In this document: positions 24,184 through 32,504 of the stretch, in pieces
Position numbering within the stretch: the first letter of the stretch is position 1
Layout of the letters: each line of letters begins with the position of its first letter
DNA from: Streptomyces sp. 130
GTDB lineage: Bacteria; Actinomycetota; Actinomycetes; Streptomycetales; Streptomycetaceae
DNA: 64,000 bases
Direction: 5' to 3'
NCBI RefSeq assembly: GCF_007096885.1
Contig: NZ_VJNO01000037.1
Location: forward strand, 1 to 64,000
Made by a program: the position numbers and the translations under genes
Notes under the pieces: generated by a model
What the model was told of the DNA's origin: nothing
The model's database searches: none
What the model saw: only the letters and a program-made list of their open reading frames with translations

Positions 24184-25833
24184 ATGCGCAGTGGAGCGAA
24201 GGTAGGCATAGTCGGCGGGGTGTTCGCGCTCGTGCTGGGCGGGGTGGGCTACGGGGCGTACAACGTCCTGGACGGCCTCGGGGACAGCGGTGCCGGCGGC
24301 GGTACGAGCACGGCCGCCGGCTCCTCCGAGGTGCGGTCGGGCCCGGTCACCGAGGAGGAGATCGCCGACACCTCGAAGAAGTTCCTCGCCGCGTGGGCGG
24401 AGGGCGACGCGGCGGTCGCGGCGGCGCTCACCAACAACAAGGCCGAAGCGGAGACCGCGCTGGCCGGCTACGGCGACACGGCCCACGTCACCAAGGCGGT
24501 GATCACCCCGGGCGCGGCGTCGGGCTCGACCGTCCCGTACACGGTGAAGGCGACCGTCTCGTACAAGGGCACGACGAAGCCCTGGTCGTACGCCTCGAAG
24601 CTCACCGTCGTACGCGGGCTGACCACCGGGCGTCCGCTGGTGGACTGGGAGCCCTCGGTCATCCACCCGGACCTCGCCAAGGGCGAGTCGCTGGAGACCG
24701 GCGAGTCCCCCACCGCGTCGATCGAGGCGGTCGACCGCAACGGACAGGTGCTCACCAAGGAGAAGTACCCGTCGCTCGGCGGCATCCTGGACGAGCTGCG
24801 CAAGAAGTACGGCGAGCGGGCCGGCGGCACGACGGGCATCGAGACCTGGATCAACAGCGCGAACGCCGACGGCGCGGACAAGACGCTGCTGACCCTGGTC
24901 GAGGGCAAGCCGGGCAAGGTGCGGACGACGCTCGACGCGAAGGTCCAGGCGGCGGCCGAGCGGGGCGTGAAGAAGTTCGAGAAGGCGTCGGTGGCGGCCG
25001 TCGAGCCGTCCACGGGGGCGATCCGGGCGATCGCGAACAACCCGCCGACCGGCTTCGAGACGTCCCGCAGCGGGGCGGTGGCGCCCGGCTCGACGATGAA
25101 GATCATCACGGCCGCGATGATCATCCAGAACGGTCTGGGCAGTGCGAACGCGGCCGTGCAGTGCCCGTCGCAGGTGAGCTGGGAGGGGGTCACCTTCCAC
25201 AACCTCGACAACTTCTCGATGCCGAGCGCGACGCTGAAGACCGCCTTCGCCCGGTCCTGCAACACCGCCTTCATCAAGCCGGTCGCACCCCTGAAGGACA
25301 AGCGCGACACCGCGCTGGCCATCGAGGCCGAGCAGTACTTCGGCATAGGCCAGAACTGGCAGACGGGCGTCGTCACCGTCGACGGCAAGGTCCCCGAGTC
25401 CGCCGGCGCCGAGACCGCCGCCTCCTTCATCGGCCAGGGCAAGATCCAGATGAACCCGCTCAACATGGCCTCGGTCACCGCCACCGCCGTCAACGGCCGC
25501 TTCCGCCAGCCGTTCATCGTCCCGCAGTCCTTGGACAACCGGACCTTCGCCACCGCGACCCCGCTGCCGCCCGGCGTCTCCGCCCAGCTCAAGGAGATGC
25601 TGCGCTACACCGCGACCGCCCCCGAGGGCACCGCCACCCAGGCCATGGCGAGCGTGGGCGGCGACAAGGGCGCCAAGACCGGCTCGGCGGAGGTCGACGG
25701 GCACGCCACCTCCGACAGCTGGTTCACCGGCTTCAGCAACGACCTGGCAGCCGCCGCCCTGGTCCAGTCCGGCGGCCACGGCGGCGACGCGGCGGGCCCG
25801 GTCGTCGCGGAGGTGCTGCGGGCGGGGCCGTGA
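24184..25833 (+). CDS. Class B penicillin-binding protein (MecA_N-type)
   Basis: The protein has 549 residues. One N-terminal membrane helix (V-G-I-V-G-G-V-F-A-L-V-L-G-G-V-G-Y) is followed by an NTF2-like MecA_N domain (about residues 55-155, F-L-A-A-W-A-E-G-D), a dimerisation region, then the transpeptidase. Active-site motifs are A-P-G-S-T-M-K-I (SxxK), R-S-C-N-T-A (SxN) and G-A-K-T-G-S-A-E (KTG). It should cross-link peptidoglycan outside the membrane; the MecA_N architecture is shared with low-affinity PBPs. The transpeptidase domain is somewhat short but all motifs are intact. Start ATG at 24184 has only a weak ribosome site (AGGGA). Confidence 0.9.
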   Translation: MRSGAKVGIVGGVFALVLGGVGYGAYNVLDGLGDSGAGGGTSTAAGSSEVRSGPVTEEEIADTSKKFLAAWAEGDAAVAAALTNNKAEAETALAGYGDTAHVTKAVITPGAASGSTVPYTVKATVSYKGTTKPWSYASKLTVVRGLTTGRPLVDWEPSVIHPDLAKGESLETGESPTASIEAVDRNGQVLTKEKYPSLGGILDELRKKYGERAGGTTGIETWINSANADGADKTLLTLVEGKPGKVRTTLDAKVQAAAERGVKKFEKASVAAVEPSTGAIRAIANNPPTGFETSRSGAVAPGSTMKIITAAMIIQNGLGSANAAVQCPSQVSWEGVTFHNLDNFSMPSATLKTAFARSCNTAFIKPVAPLKDKRDTALAIEAEQYFGIGQNWQTGVVTVDGKVPESAGAETAASFIGQGKIQMNPLNMASVTATAVNGRFRQPFIVPQSLDNRTFATATPLPPGVSAQLKEMLRYTATAPEGTATQAMASVGGDKGAKTGSAEVDGHATSDSWFTGFSNDLAAAALVQSGGHGGDAAGPVVAEVLRAGP

Positions 25834-25840
25834 GCCCGGG

Positions 25841-26476
25841 TCAGTAGCCCACCGTGAAGTGCCGCTCCCCGCGCGGCCGTTCCAGCTCGTCCAGGACCGC
25901 CGCCGCCAGGTCCTCCGCCGAGATGCGTGAGGTGCCGCCCTCCGTGGTGAGCAGGGTGGTCGTGCCCCGGCGGTACGCACCCGTGCGGGGGCCCGGCTCC
26001 AGGACGGCGGGCGGGCTGAGGTAGGTCCAGTCGGCCGCCGGGTGCGACCGGCAGGCGGCGAGCTGGGCCGAGCTGGCGGCGGCGACGGCCCGCCACTGCG
26101 GCGGTACGTGAGCGGGGTCGTCCACCACCAGCCGCCCGGGGTGCCCGGGGACCTCCAGCGGGCCCGCGCCGCCGACCACCAGAATGCGCGTCCCGGTCTT
26201 CGCCGCCGCGTCGAGCAGGGCGGTCGTCGTCGCCGCGATCGTGTGCTCACGCCCCGCGGGCGGGCGGGTCGCGGCCACCACCGCCTCGACGCCCTCGAAC
26301 AGGGCGCACATCGCGTCCGTGTCGTCCGCGTCGCCCGCCACCGGGGTGACGCCGGGCGGCAGGGCCTCCGGGCGGGTGGAGCGGTAGACCGCGAGGAGCG
26401 CGTGGCCCCGGTACGCGGCTTCGGTGACGACGCGGGAGCCGGCCATGCCCGCTGCTCCGAGAACGGCGATCTTCAT
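25841..26476 (-). CDS. NAD(P)-binding Rossmann protein, SDR-a5-like
   Basis: The protein has 211 residues. It begins M-K-I-A-V-L-G-A-A-G-M-A-G-S-R-V-V, a G-x-x-G-x-x-G dinucleotide-binding loop, and contains G-D-A-D-D-T-D-A, V-V-A-A-T-R-P-P and W-T-Y-L-S-P-P, typical of atypical short-chain reductases such as the YwnB/NmrA-like group. No catalytic Tyr-xxx-Lys is evident, so it may act as a flavin or quinone reductase or as a redox sensor. Its start codon overlaps the stop of the EamA exporter gene (ATGA). Both are divergent from a LysR gene that probably regulates them. Confidence 0.85.
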   Translation of the reverse strand: MKIAVLGAAGMAGSRVVTEAAYRGHALLAVYRSTRPEALPPGVTPVAGDADDTDAMCALFEGVEAVVAATRPPAGREHTIAATTTALLDAAAKTGTRILVVGGAGPLEVPGHPGRLVVDDPAHVPPQWRAVAAASSAQLAACRSHPAADWTYLSPPAVLEPGPRTGAYRRGTTTLLTTEGGTSRISAEDLAAAVLDELERPRGERHFTVGY

Positions 26477-27408
26477 CGAGGGGTCCTTTCGGCTACGGGG
26501 GTTGAGGGGACGACAGGGGTACGGGCGGCGGCGCGCCCCGGGAGCTGGCCCCCGGCGATCGAGGCGAGGGCGAGCGCGAAGCCCGCCAGCTGGACGCGGC
26601 CGAGGGTCTGGCCGAGGACGAGCGCGCCCAGGCCGGCCGCGACGAGCGGCGAGAGCAGGCCGAGGACGGCGACCGAGGTCACCGGCAGCGCGCCGATGCC
26701 CCGGAACCACAGGGCGTACGTCAGCAGCCCGCCGACCAGGCCCAGCCAGAGGTAGCCGAGCGCGGCGCGGCCGTCGACCGCGGGCGGCGGGCCCTCGGCG
26801 AGGAAGGTCACCGGTGCCAGGAAGAGTCCTCCGGCGGTGAGCTGCCAGCCGGTCAGGGCGAGCGGGCCGACCCCTTCGGGCCGCCCCCACCGCTTGGTGA
26901 GCGTCACACCGAGCCCCATCGCCACGGCCCCGGCGAGGCCCGCCGCCACCCCGGCGGCGTCCAGCTCCGCCCCGGGCCCGATGACCACGAGGCCGACGCC
27001 GAGCACACCCGTGACGCCCCACAGCAGGGACCGGGCGGACAGCGGCTGGCGCAGGACGGTCACCGCGAGGACGGCGACGACGAGCGGCTGCGCGGCGCCG
27101 AGGGTGGCGGCCACACCGCCCGGGAGCCGTTCCGCCGCGATGAACAGCAGCGGCAGGAAGAGCCCGATGTTGAGCACCCCGAGCACCGCCGCCTTCCCCC
27201 ACCAGGCGCCGCGCGGGAGCGTGCGGGTGACGGCGAGCGCGATCAGCCCGGCGGGCAGGGCGCGCAGGAAGCCGGCGAACAGCGGATGCCCGGCCGGCAG
27301 GAACTCCGTGGTGACGATGTAGGTCGTGCCCCACACCGCCGGGGCGAGCGCGGTCAGGGCGGTACGGGGCAGCGCCCCGGCGGCCCCCCGCGTGCGTCGG
27401 CTTGTCAT
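26473..27408 (-). CDS. EamA/DMT-family exporter
   Basis: The protein has 311 residues with ten predicted transmembrane helices in two EamA repeats, starting A-L-T-A-L-A-P-A-V-W-G-T-T-Y-I-V. Characteristic pieces are F-L-R-A-L-P-A-G, L-G-A-A-Q-P-L-V-V-A and the second repeat Y-A-L-W-F-R-G-I-G. DMT exporters move amino acids, nucleosides or drugs out of the cell; the substrate is unknown here. It is the first gene of a two-gene unit with the reductase-like gene and is divergent from a LysR-family gene, a common arrangement for inducible efflux. Confidence 0.9.
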   Translation of the reverse strand: MTSRRTRGAAGALPRTALTALAPAVWGTTYIVTTEFLPAGHPLFAGFLRALPAGLIALAVTRTLPRGAWWGKAAVLGVLNIGLFLPLLFIAAERLPGGVAATLGAAQPLVVAVLAVTVLRQPLSARSLLWGVTGVLGVGLVVIGPGAELDAAGVAAGLAGAVAMGLGVTLTKRWGRPEGVGPLALTGWQLTAGGLFLAPVTFLAEGPPPAVDGRAALGYLWLGLVGGLLTYALWFRGIGALPVTSVAVLGLLSPLVAAGLGALVLGQTLGRVQLAGFALALASIAGGQLPGRAAARTPVVPSTPVAERTPR

Positions 27409-27462
27409 GCCCCGAAGTCTCGGCCCGGGGCCATTGATGAGTCCAACACATGTCTGTCAGCT

Positions 27463-27487
27463 CATTGATCTCGATCCGAGATGAATG
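27463..27487. promoter_or_regulatory. Inverted repeat in LysR/EamA intergenic region
   Basis: CATTGATCTCG (27463-27473), ATC, then CGAGATGAATG (27477-27487): 10 of 11 positions pair. It lies 13 bases before the LysR start and within the 92-base divergent gap, so it is a good candidate for autoregulation plus control of the exporter unit. Confidence 0.6.
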
Positions 27488-27500
27488 GACGATGCGACCC

Positions 27501-28391
27501 ATGGAACTCCAGCAGATGCGTTACGTGATCGCCGTGGCCGAGACCGGCGGCTTCACCCGGGCCGCCGAGCGGTGCCTCGTCGTGCAGTCGGCCCTGAGCC
27601 ACCAGATCGCCCGCCTGGAGCGGGAGCTGGGCGGGCGGCTCTTCGAGCGGACCACCCGCCGGGTGCGGCTGACCCCGGCCGGGGAGGCGTTCCTGCCGGC
27701 CGCCCGCCAGTGCCTGGAGGCCGCCGAGCGCGCCGCGGCCGAGGTCGCGGCGGCCGTCGGCGAGGTGCGCGGCCGGCTCGCGGTGGGCCTGATCCCGACG
27801 GTCACCGCCGTCGACATCCCGGCCGCCCTGGGCGCCTTCCGCCGGCGCCACCCGCACGTCCGCGTCAGCCTGCGCGTGGGCGCCAGCGACGAGCTGGTCG
27901 AGCAGGTCCGCGAGGGCACCCTCGACGTGGCCTTCCTCGGGCTCCCCGCGACCGCCGTGCCCCGGGGCGTCGGCCGCCACGAACTGGCCCGCGACCGGCT
28001 CGTCGCCGTGGTCTCCCCGGACCATCCGCTGGCCGGGGCGCCCTCGGTGGACCTGGCCCGGCTCGCCTCGGAGGTGTTCGTGGACTTCCCGGCGGGCACG
28101 GCCGGACGCGCCCAGTCCGACCAGGCGTTCGCCGCCGCCGGACTCACCCGGGACGTCGCCTTCGAGGTCACCACCGCGGACTACATCGCGAGCCTCGTCG
28201 GCCCCGGCCTGGCGGTGGCGATGCTGCCCCCGGCGTACGCCGCGCGGCTGCCCGGCATCGTCGCGATCGAGGTCTCCGACGCGCCGGTCCGCGTCCAGCA
28301 CGCGACCTGGAGCCGCTCCGGCCGGACCCCGGCCACGACGGCGTTCCTGGGGGCGCTCGGCATCCCCGTGGCGGACGGCCACGACTCCTGA
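27501..28391 (+). CDS. LysR-family transcriptional regulator
   Basis: The protein has 296 residues. The winged-helix domain opens M-E-L-Q-Q-M-R-Y-V-I-A-V-A-E-T-G-G-F-T-R-A-A-E-R and continues V-V-Q-S-A-L-S-H-Q-I-A-R-L-E. The periplasmic-binding-like effector domain follows, with G-L-I-P-T-V and V-S-P-D-H-P-L-A. The ATG at 27501 was chosen because it starts the conserved M-E-L-x-Q-L-R-Y pattern; the frame is open 17 codons upstream through the intergenic repeat. It is divergent from the exporter/reductase pair, its probable target. The inducer is unknown. Confidence 0.92.
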   Translation: MELQQMRYVIAVAETGGFTRAAERCLVVQSALSHQIARLERELGGRLFERTTRRVRLTPAGEAFLPAARQCLEAAERAAAEVAAAVGEVRGRLAVGLIPTVTAVDIPAALGAFRRRHPHVRVSLRVGASDELVEQVREGTLDVAFLGLPATAVPRGVGRHELARDRLVAVVSPDHPLAGAPSVDLARLASEVFVDFPAGTAGRAQSDQAFAAAGLTRDVAFEVTTADYIASLVGPGLAVAMLPPAYAARLPGIVAIEVSDAPVRVQHATWSRSGRTPATTAFLGALGIPVADGHDS

Positions 28392-28450
28392 AGCGACGAC
28401 ACGACGTATTGACACGCTCTTGTCATGAGCGGAACACTCCACGGAGAGCG

Positions 28451-28464
28451 GGAGAGCGCTCTCC
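28451..28464. promoter_or_regulatory. LacI-type palindrome upstream of DUF1996 gene
   Basis: GGAGAGCGCTCTCC is a perfect 14-base palindrome with the central GCGC of LacI-family operators such as the CebR site TGGGAGCGCTCCCA. It lies 132 bases before the DUF1996 start and is repeated exactly downstream of the gene. Confidence 0.7.
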
Positions 28465-28514
28465 GAGATGGTCGCGGCGCTCCCGTCCTCCCCGGCCGGG
28501 CGCTCTCCTCCGCC

Positions 28515-28573
28515 CCCGCACTCCCTGCACTCCCCCGCACTTCCCGCACTCCCCGCACTCCCCGCACTCCCCC
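28515..28573. repeat. CCGCACTCC-type short tandem repeat
   Basis: Six to seven imperfect 9-10-base units of the form (C)CCGCACTCC run up to the ribosome site of the DUF1996 gene (AGGAGGAA at about 28584-28591). They lie in the 5' leader and could be slippage products or a regulatory element. Confidence 0.6.
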
Positions 28574-28595
28574 ACGACGCGCAGGAGGAATCTCC

Positions 28596-29696
28596 ATGCC
28601 ACGGAGGTCCAGAACCCTCACCGGACTGCTCTTGTTCACCTCGTTGAGCCTGACCACGGCCGGGATCGCCTCGATCGCCGCCACGGCGAACGCCGCCCCG
28701 GAGACGGGCGCCGCCGCGCACACCGAGCACGCGGCGTATTCGATGCCGGGGATGCCCGGGATGCCGGCGTCCACCCGGGCGTCGGGCGACGACCCGGACG
28801 GCGACGGCTACATCATGGCCGACCCGCCGGTCACCGGGGTCACCCCCTCGATGGACGTGCCGCCGCAGGCGTACTTCCACGAGTTCCAGGCCAAGTGCGC
28901 CCCCACGCACACCGCTCCGGACGACCCGATCGTCTACCCGGGCCAGCCCGGCAAGTCCCACGACCACACGTTCATGGGCAACACCACGACCAACGCCCAC
29001 ACCACGGCGGCCTCGCTGGAGACGGGCGACACCACGTGTCTGGCACCCGGTGACAAGTCGGCGTACTGGATGCCGAGCCTGTTCAAGGGGGACCAGAAGA
29101 TCCTCCCCGACGGCGTCCAGACCATCTACTACAAGTCGGGCGTCACCGACTACCGCAGCGTCCGCCCCTTCCCCAAGGGCCTGCGGTTCGTCGTCGGCAG
29201 CCCGATGCAGAGCAAGGAGGAGTTCCAGAACCTGAAGGGCACCGTGGAGGGCTGGGAGTGCGGCGACTCCTTCAAGAACTACGACTTCCCCGCGACCTGC
29301 CCCGACCGCCGGGACGTGCAGCTCAACCTGCGCCTCCAGGCGCCGAGTTGCTGGGACGGCATCCACCTGGACACGCCGGACCACCAGAGCCACATGGCGT
29401 ACCCGGTCGCGGGCGGGGCCAACTACGACTCCTGCCCGGCGGACCACCCGGTCGCGCTGCCGATGATCGAGTTCAAGATGGCGTGGCCGGTCAACGGTGA
29501 CATGTCCCAGGTGAGGCTGGCGAGCGGGGCGGGCTACTCGTTCCACTACGACTTCATGAATGCCTGGGACACCGCCACGCTGGACGCGATGGTCACCCAC
29601 TGCATCAGGGGCGGCCTCCAGTGCGACCCGCACGGCTACGACGAGAACCACCCGGACAAGGGCGCGGTGCTCGACGGGAACTACGAGCTGCCGTAG
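28596..29696 (+). CDS. Secreted DUF1996 protein
   Basis: The protein has 366 residues. The signal peptide M-P-R-R-S-R-T-L-T-G-L-L-L-F-T-S-L-S-L ends near A-T-A-N-A-A-P. The DUF1996 domain follows, recognisable from F-H-E-F-Q-A-K-C, G-K-S-H-D-H-T-F-M-G-N, Y-W-M-P-S-L, P-S-C-W-D-G, H-L-D-T-P-D-H-Q-S-H-M-A-Y-P and the late H-Y-D-F-M-N-A-W-D. Conserved His, Asp and paired Cys suggest a metal or catalytic site, but no activity is established to my knowledge. Fungal and actinobacterial homologues are extracellular and often carbohydrate-associated. The LacI-type palindromes on both sides suggest sugar-linked control. Confidence 0.9.
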   Translation: MPRRSRTLTGLLLFTSLSLTTAGIASIAATANAAPETGAAAHTEHAAYSMPGMPGMPASTRASGDDPDGDGYIMADPPVTGVTPSMDVPPQAYFHEFQAKCAPTHTAPDDPIVYPGQPGKSHDHTFMGNTTTNAHTTAASLETGDTTCLAPGDKSAYWMPSLFKGDQKILPDGVQTIYYKSGVTDYRSVRPFPKGLRFVVGSPMQSKEEFQNLKGTVEGWECGDSFKNYDFPATCPDRRDVQLNLRLQAPSCWDGIHLDTPDHQSHMAYPVAGGANYDSCPADHPVALPMIEFKMAWPVNGDMSQVRLASGAGYSFHYDFMNAWDTATLDAMVTHCIRGGLQCDPHGYDENHPDKGAVLDGNYELP

Positions 29697-30002
29697 TACG
29701 AACTGCCGCAGCCGGCGGCACACGCGTGCCCCCGCAGGTCCGGGGCCCTTTTTTGGGCCACCCCGGAGAGCGCTCTCCAAGATCGCCCGGGCCCCGGGCC
29801 CCGGGCCCCGGGGCACGCGGCACGCGGCACGGCGGCACAGGAGGCGGGAGCCGGTCTCACCCCGGCTCCCGCCTCGCCCTCCGTCCTCCGTCCTCCACCC
29901 CGCCGCCCTCTGCCCCGTCCTCCGCCCGGCGCCCTACGCCCGGCGGCGCGGCCCGGTCCTGGCCGGCAGCGTGACCGCGAGCAGGGCCAGGCCGCAGCCG
30001 CC
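29697..30002. other. Intergenic region with hairpins, palindrome and duplicated DNA
   Basis: This 306-base stretch contains GGCCC-TTTTTT-GGGCC (29744-29759), a likely terminator for the DUF1996 gene. It also has a CACGCGTG palindrome (29721-29728), the second GGAGAGCGCTCTCC (29765-29778) and short GC repeats CGGGCCC and GGCACGC (about 29788-29840). At its right end is the non-coding copy of the FtsX gene 3' end. No gene was seen. Confidence 0.6.
29765..29778. promoter_or_regulatory. Second copy of LacI-type palindrome, downstream of DUF1996 gene
   Basis: This copy is identical to the one at 28451-28464 and lies 69 bases beyond the stop codon. With both copies bracketing one gene, a looping repressor is possible. 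No LacI-family gene lies in the window. Confidence 0.6.
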
Positions 30003-30066
30003 CTACGCCCGGCGGCGCGGCCCGGTCCTGGCCGGCAGCGTGACCGCGAGCAGGGCCAGGCCGCAG
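29931..30066. repeat. 69-base tandem duplication of the FtsX gene 3' end
   Basis: The 67 bases at 29931-29997 are identical to those at 30000-30066, with a period of 69 bases. The right copy encodes the last 21 residues and TAG of the ABC permease. The left copy lies just after that stop, in the same frame, with its own TAG. Confidence 0.9.
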
Positions 30067-32504
30067 ACAGCCGCCGCGAGGGCCCCGTACATCAAGGGGG
30101 GCACGTACGGCGCGTCGCCGGTCACGCCGTTCATCATCGGGATCAGCGTGGCCGCGGCGATCGCGGAGCCGAGGATCAGGCCCGCCGCCGAGACCAGCAG
30201 CGCCTCCCAGCGCAGCATGGCCATCACCTGCCGCCGGGTGGCGCCGATCAGGCGCAGCGCGCCCAGTTCGGGACGGCGGTCCCGGACCGTCATCACCAGG
30301 GTGTTGACCGCGGCGACGGCCGCGAAACCACCGAGGACCGCGGCCATGGTGGTGTTCATCCAGGCGCCCAGCTCCGCCTCCGTGTTCCGCTCGGTGGCGT
30401 AGCCGGAGGCGTCGGTGACCTCGCCCAGGGCGGTGAGCGCCTTCGCCGAGCCGCCCCGTACCAGCAGGGTGCTGTCGAAGCCCGAGGTGACGTGCCCGGT
30501 CAGGGACGCCCGGTCCATGGTCACCGTGGCCAGGCCGAGGCCGCGGCCGTAGACCGCGACGATCTCGGGAGCGGCCTCGGTCCCGTCCGGGAGGTAGAGC
30601 GGAAGCCGGTCGCCGACGCCGGCGTCCGCCGAGGCCGCCAGGGTCCGGTCGATGGCGATGCGGCCCGCGCCGAGCCGGTCGAGGCTGCCCTCGCGTACAT
30701 CCAGATCCTGCACCTTCGCGAGGGCGGCGCCGGAGCCGGTGACGCCCTGGGTGGCCGCACCCTGGAGCGACTTGAACTCGCCCGAGCCGGTCGGCACCAG
30801 CACCTGGGTGTTCAGCAGCCCGACGGACGTCTCCACACCCGGCGCGCGGGCCGCGCGGGACACCGCGTCCACCGGGAGCCCGGCCGGGTCCGTCACCACG
30901 TGGTCCGCGGTGACACCCGCGCGCAGCTGCTTGTCGGCGGCGTGGTTCTCGCTCGTGTGCATGAACACTAGGGTCGAGGAGAACGCCACGGCGAGCACGA
31001 TCGGGGTGATCGCGGAGGCGAGGCGGCGGGCGTTGGCCCGGGAGTTGGCTGCCGCGAGTCCGGCCGCCGGGCCCGCGCCGCGCAGCGGCAGGCCGAACAG
31101 TCCCGCGCACAGCCGCGCCACCAGCGGGCCGAGCAGCCCGACCGCGAGCATGAAGAGCATGACGACGCCGAGGGCGGCACCGGCCGCGTCGTCCCCCGCC
31201 GAGCGGGCGGACACACCCGTGAGGATGGTGCCGCCGACGAGGGCGGCGACGCCGAGGAAGGTACGGATCAGGCCGGGCCGCAGCCGCTCCACCGACGCCT
31301 CCGACAGCGCCTGCCCCGGCGCGATCCGTGCCGGCCGGCGCCCGGCGATCCAGCCCGCGCCCAGCGCGGTGAGCAGGCCCAGGACGACGGCGGCGAGCAG
31401 CGGGAGCACGGAGACGTGCAGGTCCACGGCGCGCGGGACGGCTCCGCGGTCCTGAAGCTGCCCGAACCACCAGTGCGCGAGCCCGATGCCGGGCAGGCAG
31501 CCGGCGATCCCGGCGAGCGGTGCGACGAGCAGCGCTTCGGAGGCGACCGCACGGCGCACCTGGCGCGGGGTGGCGCCGATGGCGCGCAGCAGGGCGAAGG
31601 ACCGGGCCCGCTGACCGACCGAGAGCGCCACGGTCCCGGCCGCGGTGAAGACGGCGACGATGGCGGCGATGCCGCCGAAGGACCCGCCGATCCCGAAGAG
31701 CGTCACCTTGGCGGACGCCAGGCCCGGCTGCTCGACGGCTCCGCGGTCGTCGCCGGTGTGGACCTGGACACCGGAACCGGCCAGGACCCGCCGCACGGTG
31801 TCGCCGAGGGCGTCGGCGCCAGTGCCCTTCTCCGCCAGCACGACGACGGCGTCGGCCTTGCCGGGGTGCCCGGCGAGGACGGGAGCCTGGGTGTCGGCGA
31901 ACCAGGTCGTGCCGCCTGCGTCGCCGGAACCCCGGGCGGTGTCCGCGGGCCCCGCCTCGGCGATCCCGGCCACGCGGAAGTCGCGCTGCCCGGCCGCGGT
32001 CTCCAGCGCGACGGTGTCACCCACGGCGGCCCGTTCGGCGCGGGCCGTGCCGGTGTCGAGCACGACCTCGCCCTCGCGGGGCGCGGAGCCGGCGGTCAGC
32101 GAGGCGCCGGTGAAGCTGTGGGAGCCCCATCCGTGCGCGGTGAGCGCACCGCCCCGCGCGTGCACCGGGAAGGTGAAGTCCGCGACGGCGGTGGCCGCGC
32201 CCGGCGCCCCGGCGGCCTTCGCGGCCAGCCCGGCGTCCATCCGGGCGGTGTCCGGCAGCGGCGTCGCCTCCTTCTCCAGGTCCTCGCCGCTGCCGGTGAC
32301 GACGTACTCGTTCTGGTCGGCCGCCACGACGACCGGCGCGCCGGCGTACCGCTCCGGCGGCACGGAGGCGCGCAGGCTGGTCTCCAGCAGGATTCCGCAG
32401 GCCGAGACGATCAGCGCGGACATCAGCAGCGCGAGGAAGGTGCCCGCGAAGGACGCGGGCTTGAAGCGGATGGCCTCACGTGCGAGGCCGTTGGGGCGCC
32501 TCAT
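30003..32504 (-). CDS. FtsX/MacB-type ABC transporter permease
   Basis: The protein has 833 residues and two FtsX-type permease halves. An N-terminal helix (F-L-A-L-L-M-S-A-L-I-V-S-A-C-G) precedes a large extracellular domain. Helix clusters lie near residues 255-370 (G-T-V-A-L-S-V-G-Q-R-A-R-S-F-A-L-L-R-A-I-G-A-T-P-R-Q-V) and 720-833 (L-G-A-L-R-L-I-G-A-T-R-R-Q-V), with a second periplasmic domain between. It couples to the ATPase whose stop overlaps its ATG by 4 bases. Such pairs beside a two-component system often export or sense antimicrobial peptides and lipids. The last 21 codons are duplicated just beyond the stop. Confidence 0.92.
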   Translation of the reverse strand: MRRPNGLAREAIRFKPASFAGTFLALLMSALIVSACGILLETSLRASVPPERYAGAPVVVAADQNEYVVTGSGEDLEKEATPLPDTARMDAGLAAKAAGAPGAATAVADFTFPVHARGGALTAHGWGSHSFTGASLTAGSAPREGEVVLDTGTARAERAAVGDTVALETAAGQRDFRVAGIAEAGPADTARGSGDAGGTTWFADTQAPVLAGHPGKADAVVVLAEKGTGADALGDTVRRVLAGSGVQVHTGDDRGAVEQPGLASAKVTLFGIGGSFGGIAAIVAVFTAAGTVALSVGQRARSFALLRAIGATPRQVRRAVASEALLVAPLAGIAGCLPGIGLAHWWFGQLQDRGAVPRAVDLHVSVLPLLAAVVLGLLTALGAGWIAGRRPARIAPGQALSEASVERLRPGLIRTFLGVAALVGGTILTGVSARSAGDDAAGAALGVVMLFMLAVGLLGPLVARLCAGLFGLPLRGAGPAAGLAAANSRANARRLASAITPIVLAVAFSSTLVFMHTSENHAADKQLRAGVTADHVVTDPAGLPVDAVSRAARAPGVETSVGLLNTQVLVPTGSGEFKSLQGAATQGVTGSGAALAKVQDLDVREGSLDRLGAGRIAIDRTLAASADAGVGDRLPLYLPDGTEAAPEIVAVYGRGLGLATVTMDRASLTGHVTSGFDSTLLVRGGSAKALTALGEVTDASGYATERNTEAELGAWMNTTMAAVLGGFAAVAAVNTLVMTVRDRRPELGALRLIGATRRQVMAMLRWEALLVSAAGLILGSAIAAATLIPMMNGVTGDAPYVPPLMYGALAAAVCGLALLAVTLPARTGPRRRA

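Noticed and set aside
29697..30002. Transposon or insertion-sequence scar explaining the duplication
   Set aside because: No terminal inverted repeats, target-site pattern or transposase fragment; a simple tandem duplication explains the sequence.
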